DNA of 26,755 nt from JALZDI01 sp965653225 (lineage in GTDB: Bacteria; Actinomycetota; Actinomycetes; Propionibacteriales; Nocardioidaceae). The stretch lies in the NCBI GenBank assembly GCA_965653225.1, contig CBFGZI010000043.1, positions 1 to 26,755 of the forward strand, written 5' to 3'. The position numbers and the translations under genes were made by a program. Position 1 is the first letter of the stretch. Each line of letters starts with the position of its first letter. Below are positions 14,559 through 22,703 of this stretch, in pieces. The notes below the pieces were generated by a model. It saw nothing but the letters and a program-made list of their open reading frames with translations. It ran no database searches and was not told the origin of the DNA.

Positions 14559-15962
14559 GTGGCAGAGCAGCCAGAGCAGGCAGGACAGGCCGAGGACTCG
14601 TTCGACGTCGTCGTGCTCGGCGGCGGGAGCGGCGGCTACGCGTGCGCGCTGCGGGCGGCGCAGCTGGGTCTCTCCGTGGCCCTGGTCGAGAAGGACAAGC
14701 TCGGCGGCACCTGCCTGCACCGCGGCTGCATCCCCACCAAGGCCCTGCTCCACGCCGGCGAGATCGCCGACGCCGCGCGCGAGGCCGACCAGTTCGGCAT
14801 CAAGGCCACCCTCGACGGCGTCGACATGTCGGGCGTCAACTCCTACAAGGACGGCGTCGTCAGCCGGCTCTACAAGGGGCTGCAGGGCCTGGTGAAGAGC
14901 CGCGGCATCACCGTCGTCGAGGGCGCCGGTCGACTGGCCGGACCGCACACGGTCGAGGTCGACGGCAGGCGCATCGAGGGCAGGCACGTCGTGCTCGCCT
15001 CCGGCTCGTACTCCAAGTCGCTGCCGGGACTGGAGGTCGACGGCAAGCGCGTGCTGACCAGCGACCAGGCGCTGAGCCTCGACGCCGTGCCCGCCCGGGC
15101 GATCGTGCTCGGCGGCGGCGTGATCGGCGTCGAGTTCGCCAGCGCGTGGCGGTCGTTCGGCACCGAGGTGACCATCCTCGAGGCCCTCCCGCGGCTCGTC
15201 CCGGCGGAGGACGCGGACAGCTCGAAGCTGGTGGAGCGGGCGTTCCGCAAGCGCAAGATCAACTTCAAGACCGGCACGCCGTTCAAGAGCGTGCAGACCA
15301 GCGAGACCGGGGTCGCGGTCACCGTGGAGTCCGGTGAGACCTACGAGGCCGACCTGCTGCTGGTCGCCGTCGGGCGCGGCCCGAACACCGAGGGACTGGG
15401 CTACGAGGAGCAGGGCGTGGCGATGGACCGCGGCTTCGTCCTGACCGACGAACGGCTGCGCACCAACGTTGAGGGCGTCTACGCGGTCGGCGACATCGTG
15501 CCGGGCCTGCAGCTGGCGCACCGCGGGTTCGGCCAAGGCATCTTCGTGGCCGAGGACATCGCGGGGCTCGACCCCGCGCCGATCGACGAGGACGGCATCC
15601 CGCGGGTGACCTACTGCGAGCCCGAGGTCGCCTCCGTCGGGCTGACCGAGGAGCAGGCCCGCGAGCGGTACGGCGACGCGGTCGAGTCGCTGACCTACGA
15701 CCTCGGCGGCAACGGGCGCAGCCAGATCCTGAAGACGCAGGGGTTCATCAAGCTGGTGCGCCGCACCGACGGCCCCGTCGTCGGCCTGCACATGGTCGGC
15801 GCGCGGGTCGGCGAGCTCGTGGGCGAGGCGCAGCTGATCTACAACTGGGACGCCTTCCCCGAAGACGTCGCCCAGCTCGTCCACATGCACCCCACCCAGA
15901 ACGAGGCCCTCGGCGAGGCCCACCTGGCACTCGCGGGCAAGCCACTGCACGCGCACTCCTAG
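14559..15962 (+). CDS. lpdA: Dihydrolipoyl dehydrogenase (E3)
   Basis: A 467-residue FAD-dependent disulfide oxidoreductase that reoxidises dihydrolipoyl groups on 2-oxoacid dehydrogenase E2 subunits and on GcvH, passing electrons to NAD+. The FAD-binding VVVLGGGSGGYACALRA, the redox pair Cys52/Cys57 in GGTCLHRGCIPTKALL, the NAD-binding VLGGGVIGVEFAS, the second FAD motif VYAVGDIVPG, and the catalytic His444/Glu449 in HMHPTQNEAL are all visible. The GTG at 14559 is preceded by GGGAGG at ideal spacing; upstream in-frame codons would add a non-conserved extension. It sits upstream of sucB. The 3' end has been tandemly duplicated just outside the stop (see repeat at 15934-15989). Confidence 0.96.
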   Translation: MAEQPEQAGQAEDSFDVVVLGGGSGGYACALRAAQLGLSVALVEKDKLGGTCLHRGCIPTKALLHAGEIADAAREADQFGIKATLDGVDMSGVNSYKDGVVSRLYKGLQGLVKSRGITVVEGAGRLAGPHTVEVDGRRIEGRHVVLASGSYSKSLPGLEVDGKRVLTSDQALSLDAVPARAIVLGGGVIGVEFASAWRSFGTEVTILEALPRLVPAEDADSSKLVERAFRKRKINFKTGTPFKSVQTSETGVAVTVESGETYEADLLLVAVGRGPNTEGLGYEEQGVAMDRGFVLTDERLRTNVEGVYAVGDIVPGLQLAHRGFGQGIFVAEDIAGLDPAPIDEDGIPRVTYCEPEVASVGLTEEQARERYGDAVESLTYDLGGNGRSQILKTQGFIKLVRRTDGPVVGLHMVGARVGELVGEAQLIYNWDAFPEDVAQLVHMHPTQNEALGEAHLALAGKPLHAHS

Positions 15963-15989
15963 ATCGGGTAAGCCACTGCACGCGCACTC
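15934..15989 (+). repeat. Tandem duplication of the lpdA 3' end
   Basis: The 25 bases at 15934-15958, encoding the lpdA C-terminus (KPLHAH), recur at 15965-15989 with one change (C to T at the fifth base). The period is 31 bases and the second copy lies beyond the stop codon, in the spacer before sucB. It looks like a recent local duplication. Confidence 0.85.
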
Positions 15990-16070
15990 GAAAACGCGGT
16001 CGTAATAGCGTGTCCTGCACCGGGCAGCGAGTACGACCTCGACGCACAGACGAAGGAGCACACGATCACC

Positions 16071-18032
16071 ATGCCGGTCTCCGTAACTCTCCCCGCACTC
16101 GGCGAGAGCGTCACCGAAGGCACCATCACCCGCTGGCTCAAGCAGCCCGGTGACAACGTCGAGGTCGACGAGCCGCTGCTCGAGGTGTCCACGGACAAGG
16201 TCGACACCGAGATCCCGTCCCCGGCCGCCGGGACCCTGCTGGAGCAGAAGGTCGGTGAGGACGAGACCGTCGAGGTCGGCGCCGAGCTGGCCACCATCGG
16301 CGAGGCGTCCGAGGCCGGCGGCGACGGTGGCGGTGACGGCGGCCAGCAGGCCCAGCAGGAACAACCTCAGCAGCAGGAACAACCTCAGCAGCAGGAGCAG
16401 GCTCAGCAGCCTGCGCAAGAGGAGCAGCCGCAGCAGCAGGAACCACAGCAGGCCCAGCAGGAACAGCAGCCCGCTCAGCAGGAGTCGGGCGGCGGGGCCC
16501 CGTCCGGCGGCGGTGGCGACACCACGTCGGTGACCCTGCCGGCGCTTGGCGAGAGCGTCACCGAGGGCACCATCACCCGCTGGCTCAAGCAGCCCGGCGA
16601 CAGCGTCGAGGTCGACGAGCCGCTGCTCGAGGTGTCCACCGACAAGGTCGACACCGAGATCCCCTCGCCGGTCGCGGGTGTGCTCGTCGAGATCAAGGTG
16701 GGCGAGGACGAGACCGTCGAGGTCGGCGCCGAGCTGGCCACGATCGGGCCCGAGGGAAGTGCCGCCCAGAGCCAGCAGCAGCCGCAGCAGCAGGCCCAGC
16801 AGCAGGAGGCCCCTGCCCAGCAGGAACCCCAGCAGGCACCCCAGCAGGCCGAGCCGGAGGCCGAGGCGCAGCCGGAGGAGGCGGCGACGGCCCAGCAGGG
16901 TCGCGAGACCGCACCCGGTCAGGGCGACACCCCGAGCACCGACCGCGCCGAGTCGGGCCAGGCGGGCGCGCAGCAGGCCGAGACCGAGGCCGCGCAGCGC
17001 CAGGAGGCGCCGACCCCGGCACCGACCCCGGGCCAAGCCCCCCAAGCCCCCTCGCACGACGGCGCGCCGGCGCACGCGCGCGAGCAGCAGCCCTCCGGTG
17101 ACGGGGCGGCGTACGTGACACCCCTGGTCCGCAAGCTCGCGGCCGAGCACAACGTCGACCTCGGCAAGGTCACCGGCTCCGGCGTCGGAGGCCGCATCCG
17201 CAAGCAGGACGTGCTGGAGGCGGCGAAGTCCCAGCAGGAGCCGGCAGCCGCACAGGAGCCCAGCCAGCCGAGCCAGCAGCCCGCCGCCGGCGAGGCGCCG
17301 GCGCCGGTTCAGCCGAGCCCGCTGCGCGGCAAGACCGAGAAGATGACCCGGCTGCGCAAGGTCATCGCGGCCCGCATGACCGAGTCGCTGCAGACCTCGG
17401 CGCAGCTGACCACCGTGGTCGAGGTCGACGTGACCCCGATCGCGCGCCTGCGGCAGAGCAAGAAGGAGGAGTTCCTCCGTCGCGAGGGCGTGAAGCTGTC
17501 GTTCACGCCGTTCTTCGCCAAGGCCGTCGTCGACTCGCTGAAGGGCCACCCGAAGCTCAACGCCGCGATCGACACCGACAAGGGCGAGATCACCTACTAC
17601 GACGCCGAGCACCTCGGCATCGCGGTCGACACCGAGCGCGGCCTGCTCGTGGCCACAGTCAAGGACGCCGGCGACCTGTCCATCGCCGGGCTGGCCCGCA
17701 AGATCGACGACGTCGGCCGGCGTACCCGTGACAACCAGGTCAAGCCCGACGAGCTGCAGGGCGCGACGTTCACGTTGACCAACACCGGAAGCCGTGGCGC
17801 GCTGTTCGACACGCCGATCATCAACCAGCCGCAGGTCGGGATCCTGGGCACCGGAGCGGTGGTCAAGCGGCCGGTGGTGATCGACGACCCGAACCTCGGG
17901 GAGACCATCGCGGTGCGGCACATGGCCTACCTGGCGCTGACCTACGACCACCGGCTGGTCGACGGCGCCGACGCGGCCCGGTTCCTGTCCGAGGTGAAGC
18001 AGCGCCTGGAACACGGCCAGTTCGACGTCTGA
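16071..18032 (+). CDS. sucB: Dihydrolipoamide acyltransferase (E2) with two lipoyl domains
   Basis: A 653-residue E2 subunit of a 2-oxoacid dehydrogenase complex. Two nearly identical lipoyl domains (about 1-80 and 150-228) carry the lipoylated Lys43 and Lys192 in STDKVDTE. Long Gln/Ala/Pro-rich linkers (about 85-145 and 230-340) act as swinging arms. The E3-binding domain starts at Tyr348 (YVTPLVRKLAAEHNVDLG), and the catalytic domain ends with DHRLVDG (His627, Asp631). In actinobacteria this gene is annotated sucB or dlaT, and the protein can serve pyruvate and 2-oxoglutarate dehydrogenases together; sequence alone does not decide. AAGGAG at 16053-16058 lies 12 bases before the ATG. TAATAGCGT at 16003-16011 is a possible -10 region. 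Confidence 0.95.
   Translation: MPVSVTLPALGESVTEGTITRWLKQPGDNVEVDEPLLEVSTDKVDTEIPSPAAGTLLEQKVGEDETVEVGAELATIGEASEAGGDGGGDGGQQAQQEQPQQQEQPQQQEQAQQPAQEEQPQQQEPQQAQQEQQPAQQESGGGAPSGGGGDTTSVTLPALGESVTEGTITRWLKQPGDSVEVDEPLLEVSTDKVDTEIPSPVAGVLVEIKVGEDETVEVGAELATIGPEGSAAQSQQQPQQQAQQQEAPAQQEPQQAPQQAEPEAEAQPEEAATAQQGRETAPGQGDTPSTDRAESGQAGAQQAETEAAQRQEAPTPAPTPGQAPQAPSHDGAPAHAREQQPSGDGAAYVTPLVRKLAAEHNVDLGKVTGSGVGGRIRKQDVLEAAKSQQEPAAAQEPSQPSQQPAAGEAPAPVQPSPLRGKTEKMTRLRKVIAARMTESLQTSAQLTTVVEVDVTPIARLRQSKKEEFLRREGVKLSFTPFFAKAVVDSLKGHPKLNAAIDTDKGEITYYDAEHLGIAVDTERGLLVATVKDAGDLSIAGLARKIDDVGRRTRDNQVKPDELQGATFTLTNTGSRGALFDTPIINQPQVGILGTGAVVKRPVVIDDPNLGETIAVRHMAYLALTYDHRLVDGADAARFLSEVKQRLEHGQFDV
16359..16410 (+). 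repeat. 18-base tandem repeat in the sucB linker
   Basis: Two perfect copies of gaacaacctcagcagcag (16359-16376, 16377-16394) are followed by a degenerate third copy (to 16410). They encode EQPQQQ repeats in the flexible linker between lipoyl domains, so repeat number should be free to vary. Confidence 0.85.
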
Positions 18033-18039
18033 GAGCACG

Positions 18040-18930
18040 ATGCGGTACGTGATCGCCGGGTCCTCCGGGTTCCTCGGCACGGCGCTGCGCGACACGCTCG
18101 CGCGCGCCGGGCACGACGTCATACGTCTGATGCGGGGCGACTCGCCGTCGCGGTACGACTCGCGCTGGGACCCCACCGCCGGGCAGGTCGACCTGTCGGT
18201 CATCGAGGCCGCCGACGTGGTGGTCAACCTGGCCGGCGCGCCGCTCACGCGGCCGTGGACGGCGTCACACCGCAAGGCAATCCGCGAGAGCCGGGTGCGC
18301 ACGACCGCGACGCTGGCCGAGGCGATCTCGGCAGTCGGCAACCGGCCGGCGTTCCTCGCCCAGAGCGCGATCGCCTACTACGGCTCCGACCGGGGTGACA
18401 CCGAGCTGGACGAGACCACGCCGCCTCAGGGCGGTGGGTTCCTGCACGACGTGGTGCAGGAGTGGGAGGCGGCGACGCTGACCGCGGAGAAGGCCGGTGC
18501 CCGCGTGTGCCACCTGCGCACCGGCATCGTGATCGACCGGCGCGGCGGCCCGCTGCCGCTGATGCTGCCGGTGTTCCGGCTCGGTCTGGGCGGCCCGCTG
18601 GGCAGCGGCGAGCAGTACTTCTCCATCGTGTCGCTGACGGACTGGACGTCCGCGGTGCTCTACCTCGGTGAGAACGACGCGACCGCCGGTCCGTACAACC
18701 TGACGGCGCCGCAGCCCCCGACGAACGACGAGTTCACCACGGCCATGGGGCACCAGCTGCACCGCCCGACCAAGCTGCGGGTGCCCGAGGCGGTGCTGCG
18801 TACGACGCTGCGCGAGGCCTCCGGCGAGCTGCTCGGCAGCCTGCGGGTGGTGCCAGCGCGGCTGCAGTCGGCGGGGTTCGCCTTCCGGCATCGCACGGTC
18901 GACGACGTCGTGGCCGCGGGCCTCAGCTGA
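18040..18930 (+). CDS. TIGR01777-family SDR protein (YfcH-like)
   Basis: A 296-residue extended short-chain dehydrogenase/reductase-type protein. The dinucleotide-binding motif is GSSGFLGTAL (8-17). VVNLAGAPLT, the WTASHRKAIRESRV region, SAIAYYGS and the late PYNLTAPQPPTNDEF block are characteristic of the TIGR01777 group. The substrate is unknown. It begins seven bases after sucB and is probably cotranscribed with it. In M. tuberculosis the equivalent (Rv2216, from memory) also follows the E2 gene, which suggests a link to lipoate or 2-oxoacid metabolism, though none is proven. Confidence 0.9.
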   Translation: MRYVIAGSSGFLGTALRDTLARAGHDVIRLMRGDSPSRYDSRWDPTAGQVDLSVIEAADVVVNLAGAPLTRPWTASHRKAIRESRVRTTATLAEAISAVGNRPAFLAQSAIAYYGSDRGDTELDETTPPQGGGFLHDVVQEWEAATLTAEKAGARVCHLRTGIVIDRRGGPLPLMLPVFRLGLGGPLGSGEQYFSIVSLTDWTSAVLYLGENDATAGPYNLTAPQPPTNDEFTTAMGHQLHRPTKLRVPEAVLRTTLREASGELLGSLRVVPARLQSAGFAFRHRTVDDVVAAGLS

Positions 18931-18939
18931 CGGTCACGG

Positions 18940-19599
18940 TCACTCTCGTCGCCGCTGCGGGACGGGCCGCACGGCGGCGATGAGCCAGACGCCGCGGTCG
19001 ACGGGGCGCAGGGTGAGCAGCCGGGTGTCGAGGTCGTCGGCCGGTAGCGGTCGGTGCCCGTGACCGGTGACGGTTCCCGCGGCCACGCGGTCGCGGACCT
19101 CGAGCACGACCGCGCCGGGCCGCCGACTCCGCACGCGCAGGTCAGCGATGTGCATCCGCAGGCCGTGGACGCGCAGGCCCCGGCCGGCGTAGCGCGCGAG
19201 CAGCCGCTGGTCACGTCGCATGACGGGCGAGCCGGGGGCGTACACCGTCCGCAGCAGAGCGGGGTCGGCCGCGGCGTAGGCCTGCGCGCGTCGCCGGTCG
19301 AGTCGCGCGAGCACAGTCGCCCAGTGTTCGACTCCGTGATCGGCCGGCACCACACCGCGAGGCGTCTCGGCCGCGGGGTGCGTGGCGCCGACATGCGGGG
19401 GCAGAACCGCGTCGGCGTGACGACCGCCGACCGCCACCTCCGCGTCGGCGGGTGCACGGCCCGGCAGACCAGACACCGCGCAGAAGAGCGCGACGCCACT
19501 GGCGAGCATCACCCCGACACTGGCGCAGGCGGTGAGCCGCGCGCCCAGGCGTGCCCGGCCATGGCGCGGGGACGGGACAGTGGTGGCGCGATGACGCAC
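18940..19599 (-). CDS. Membrane-anchored or secreted protein, function unknown
   Basis: A 219-residue protein starting at a GTG. A hydrophobic segment at about residues 22-45 (LTACASVGVMLASGVALFCAV) after Arg-rich residues is a signal anchor or uncleaved signal peptide. The extracytoplasmic part has WATVLARLDRRRAQAYAAADPALLRTVYAPGS, which resembles the start of SnoaL/NTF2-like or Mce-associated folds, and later HIADLRVRSRRPGAVVLEVRDRV. This fold guess is weak. It lies 61 bases downstream of the MMPL transporter gene on the same strand, so the two may form an operon and the protein may assist the transporter. Confidence 0.7.
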   Translation of the reverse strand: MRHRATTVPSPRHGRARLGARLTACASVGVMLASGVALFCAVSGLPGRAPADAEVAVGGRHADAVLPPHVGATHPAAETPRGVVPADHGVEHWATVLARLDRRRAQAYAAADPALLRTVYAPGSPVMRRDQRLLARYAGRGLRVHGLRMHIADLRVRSRRPGAVVLEVRDRVAAGTVTGHGHRPLPADDLDTRLLTLRPVDRGVWLIAAVRPVPQRRRE

Positions 19600-19660
19600 C
19601 GGACCACCCTTGCGTACTCAGGCGGTCGCGCGCGGGCGCTGTCCACAGGCCGTGGCGTGC

Positions 19661-21784
19661 TCAGCGGCCGCGGCGCCGGCGGCCGAGCCGGCTGGGCCAC
19701 CAGATCACGTCGCCCGCGTCGTACGCCATCGCCGGCACCAGCAGCGACCGCACCACGAACGTGTCGAGCAGCACGCCGAACGCGACGATGAACCCCATCT
19801 GCGCGAGGAACAGGATCGGCAGCACGCCGAGCGCCGCGAACGTGGCCGCCAGCACGACACCCGCACTGGTGATCACGCCGCCGGTGACGGTCAGCGCCTT
19901 GATGATCCCCGGTCTGGTGCCGCGTTTGAGCGCCTCCTCACGGGTGCGCGTCATCAGGAAGATGGAGTAGTCGATGCCCAGCGCGACCAGGAACACGAAC
20001 GCGAACAGGGTGATGCCCGGGTCGCCGCCGGGGAAGCCGAAAACGTGGTTGAACACCAGGGCGCTGACCCCCAGCGTCGCGCCGAAGCTCAGCACGTTGG
20101 CCACGATCAGGATGAGCGGCGCGACCAGCGACCGGAGGAGAAGGCCCAGGACCACGAGGATCACCAGCAGGATCGCGGGGATGATGCGGTTGCGGTCGTG
20201 GACGGTCGTCTCAATGACGTCGAGCTGGATGGCGGTCTGGCCGCCCACCAGCACGTCAGGGGACACCCGGTCGAGGTCCTCGCGCAGCGACTGCACCACG
20301 TCCTGGGCTCGCGTGCTGTCCGAGGGCACCGACAGCGTCGCGTCGACCTGCACGTGACCGTCCACCACTCGCGGCGGGCCGCCCGGCCTGCCGGATGTGG
20401 CGGTCACGGGCGCCGCGCCGGCGACGCCGTCCTCGGCGTTGACCGTGCGCAGGATCTGTGGCAATTCTTTCGCCCGCCCGACGACGACCACGGGCGTCCC
20501 GGTCTCGGTCTCGAAGTGCCGCTCGAGCACCTGCTGGGCGCGTACGGAGTCGACGTCGGTGAGGAAGACGTCGGTCTGGGGTACGCCCTCGTCCTTGAAG
20601 GTGGGCACAAACGCCGTCGCCGACGCCAGCACCAGGAACGTGACCAGCCAGGTCGCGCGCGGCCGCCTGCCGACCAGGCGGGCGACCCTCCCCCACAGGC
20701 CGCGCTCCTCGGGGTGCGGCGACCCCAGCGTCGGGGTGAACGGCCAGTACGCCGCACGACCGAGCAGCACGAGGACTGCGGGCAGGAAGGTCAGCGCCGA
20801 CAGCATCGCGGCGGCGATGCCGATCGCGCCGACGGGTCCGAGGCCCTGGTTCGAGGAGAGGTCGGACAGCAGCAGGCACAGCAGGCCGAGGATCACCGTC
20901 ACGGCCGAGGCGATGATCGGCCCGACGACCCCGCGGTAGGCGCGTCCCATCGCCGTGACCCGCGACCGGTGCTCACGCAGCTCCTCGCGGAACCGCGACA
21001 CCAGGAGCAGCGCGTAGTCGGTGGAGGCGCCGACGACCAGCACGAACAGGATGCCCTGGCTCTGGCCGTTGAGGTCCAGGACGTTGTTGTTGGCGAGCAC
21101 GTAGATCGCCGCCGAGGCCACGCCCAGTCCCAGCAGCGAGGAGAACAGCACCACGAACGGGAGCAGCGGGCTTCGGTAGACGACCAGCAGGATGACCAGC
21201 ACCACGGCCAGGGCGACGAGCAGCAGGAGGCCGTCGATGGCGCCGAAGGCCGTGACGAAGTCGGCGAGCACGCCGGCCGGCCCGCCGACGTACACCTTCG
21301 CCTGGGTGCCGGAGTCGGCCAGCGTGTGGCGTACCTGGTCGACGACGGTGGACAGGTCGTCGCCGAGGGTGGCGTCGAGCGCGACGACCGCCTGCACCGC
21401 CTTGCCGTCGGCGGACGGGATGGGCGGGGAGACGCCGAGGACACCGTGGATGTCCGCGACGGCGGCCAGGTCGCGTCTCACCGCCGCGACGGCGTCGGGT
21501 CCCAGGCCGGCGTTGTTCTCGTAGACGACGACCGCGGGCAGCACCTGCTGCTCGGTGAACCGCCGCTGCCAGTCCTGCACCTCGGTCGACTCCGCGCTCT
21601 TGGGGAGGAACGCGGCGTTGTCGTTGGTCTGGACCTCGCCGAGCCGGCCGGCGAACGAGCCGAGCGGCGCGCCGACGAAGACCCACACCAGCGCGACGAC
21701 CACGGGCCACAGCCACCAGCGGCGGCGGTCCGCTGCCGTGTCGACCTCGTGCGGTCCCTCCGGCCAGTCCACGTGGTCGCTCAT
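19661..21784 (-). CDS. MMPL/RND-family transporter
   Basis: A 707-residue inner-membrane protein with the classic two-halves layout: one helix, a large external domain, then five helices, repeated. The proton-relay pairs Asp256-Tyr257 (STDYALLLVSRFREEL) and Asp605-Tyr606 (GIDYSIFLMTRTREE) are both intact, so it should be proton-driven. Relatives export lipids or hydrophobic compounds; the substrate here is unknown. I chose the ATG at 21784; an in-frame GTG at 21796 adds four residues and has an equally placed GGAGG, so the start is uncertain. It is divergent from lipB and is upstream of the unknown anchored protein. Confidence 0.92.
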   Translation of the reverse strand: MSDHVDWPEGPHEVDTAADRRRWWLWPVVVALVWVFVGAPLGSFAGRLGEVQTNDNAAFLPKSAESTEVQDWQRRFTEQQVLPAVVVYENNAGLGPDAVAAVRRDLAAVADIHGVLGVSPPIPSADGKAVQAVVALDATLGDDLSTVVDQVRHTLADSGTQAKVYVGGPAGVLADFVTAFGAIDGLLLLVALAVVLVILLVVYRSPLLPFVVLFSSLLGLGVASAAIYVLANNNVLDLNGQSQGILFVLVVGASTDYALLLVSRFREELREHRSRVTAMGRAYRGVVGPIIASAVTVILGLLCLLLSDLSSNQGLGPVGAIGIAAAMLSALTFLPAVLVLLGRAAYWPFTPTLGSPHPEERGLWGRVARLVGRRPRATWLVTFLVLASATAFVPTFKDEGVPQTDVFLTDVDSVRAQQVLERHFETETGTPVVVVGRAKELPQILRTVNAEDGVAGAAPVTATSGRPGGPPRVVDGHVQVDATLSVPSDSTRAQDVVQSLREDLDRVSPDVLVGGQTAIQLDVIETTVHDRNRIIPAILLVILVVLGLLLRSLVAPLILIVANVLSFGATLGVSALVFNHVFGFPGGDPGITLFAFVFLVALGIDYSIFLMTRTREEALKRGTRPGIIKALTVTGGVITSAGVVLAATFAALGVLPILFLAQMGFIVAFGVLLDTFVVRSLLVPAMAYDAGDVIWWPSRLGRRRRGR

Positions 21785-21820
21785 GACCCTCCCCACAGCC
21801 CTCCGCGTTCACGGCGCGAC

Positions 21821-21851
21821 GGCCCTTCGGGCCGGAAGATAGTCTGTCGTA
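21821..21851 (+). promoter_or_regulatory. lipB upstream region: hairpin and possible leaderless -10 box
   Basis: TAGTCT at 21840-21845 lies six bases before the GTG at 21852, close to the leaderless spacing. Just before it, GGCCC-TTC-GGGCC (21821-21833) forms a tight hairpin in the spacer shared with the divergent transporter gene. No clear -35 hexamer is seen. Confidence 0.4.
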
Positions 21852-22583
21852 GTGACCGGACCGACCTTCACCCGACTGGGATTCGGCGCCGACGCGGTCG
21901 ACTACGAGGCGACCTGGCAGCGGCAGCGCGAGCTGCACGCCGAGGTGGCCGAGGGCGAGCGTGCCGACACGGTGCTGCTGCTGGAGCACACGCCGGTCTA
22001 CACCGCGGGCAAGCGCACCCAGCCGCACGAGCGTCCCGTCGACGGCGCGCCGGTTGTCGACGTCGACCGCGGCGGCAAGATCACCTGGCACGGACCCGGC
22101 CAGCTGGTCGGCTACCCGATCTGCCGGCTGCCCTCGCACGTCTACGTCGTCGACTACGTGCGCCGCCTGGAGGAGGCGATGATCGGCATCTGCGCCGACC
22201 TGGGCGTCGAGGCCGGACGGGTGAAGGGCCGCAGCGGGGTGTGGCTGCCGGCCGACGAGCGGCGCCAGGAGCGCAAGATCGGCGCGATCGGCGTACGCGT
22301 GTCCCGGGGCGTGACCATGCACGGTTTCGCGCTGAACGCCGACTGCGACCTGAACTGGTTCTCGTCGATCGTGCCGTGCGGGATCAGCGACGCCGGGGTC
22401 ACCAGCCTGTCCGAGGAGCTGGGCCGGCCGGTGGGCGTCGAGGAGCTGCTGCCGCCGGCCGAGCGGCACCTCACCCGGATGCTGGCGTGGGAGGAGTACA
22501 CCCCCTCCCCCGACATCGCGCGCACCGACGGCGGCTCGCGCGACGGCATCACCTACGGCCTGCAGCCGCTCCCCTCCGGCTGA
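21852..22583 (+). CDS. lipB: Octanoyl-[ACP]:protein N-octanoyltransferase
   Basis: A 243-residue enzyme that moves octanoate from acyl carrier protein to lipoyl-domain lysines, the first step of lipoate synthesis. LLLEHTPVYTAGKRTQPHE, RGGKITWHGPGQLVGYP, KGRSGVWL and the catalytic pair Lys142 (RKIGAIGV) and Cys176 (VPCGISDAG) are present, at the same numbers I recall for the M. tuberculosis enzyme. Start GTG at 21852 gives the expected length. It is followed 120 bases later by lipA; its targets SucB and (elsewhere) GcvH are functionally linked to neighbouring genes. Confidence 0.96.
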   Translation: MTGPTFTRLGFGADAVDYEATWQRQRELHAEVAEGERADTVLLLEHTPVYTAGKRTQPHERPVDGAPVVDVDRGGKITWHGPGQLVGYPICRLPSHVYVVDYVRRLEEAMIGICADLGVEAGRVKGRSGVWLPADERRQERKIGAIGVRVSRGVTMHGFALNADCDLNWFSSIVPCGISDAGVTSLSEELGRPVGVEELLPPAERHLTRMLAWEEYTPSPDIARTDGGSRDGITYGLQPLPSG

Positions 22584-22602
22584 CGCCCGCCTCGCCCCGC
22601 CG

Positions 22603-22650
22603 TTGCGTCCGCCACACCGGGCGCTGTGACTCACCCTCTGACGGACGCAA
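22603..22650. repeat. Inverted repeat in the lipB-lipA spacer
   Basis: TTGCGTCCG (22603-22611) and CGGACGCAA (22642-22650) are perfectly complementary with a 30-base loop. It could end lipB transcripts or act as an operator for lipA, whose start follows at 22704. Confidence 0.4.
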
Positions 22651-22666
22651 GCTCGGCCCCGGGCGG

Positions 22667-22703
22667 TTCGTGACATAACCCGCCGCGGCGTACCCTGGGG
22701 GCC
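22667..22703 (+). promoter_or_regulatory. lipA promoter, leaderless type
   Basis: TACCCT at 22691-22696 is followed by exactly seven bases before the GTG at 22704. TTCGTG at 22667-22672, 18 bases upstream, is a weak -35 candidate. The G-run between the -10 box and the start resembles no well-placed ribosome-binding site. Confidence 0.5.

Noticed and set aside
16340..16500. CAG-rich tandem repeats as a possible CRISPR or regulatory array
   Set aside because: They are in frame, encode the Gln-rich linker of the E2 protein, and have no spacers.
14457..18341. 1294-codon minus-strand reading frame opposite lpdA and sucB
   Set aside because: It is low-complexity (Leu/Gly/Asp/Arg-rich) antisense to two unmistakable genes and is explained by high GC; no domain is recognisable.
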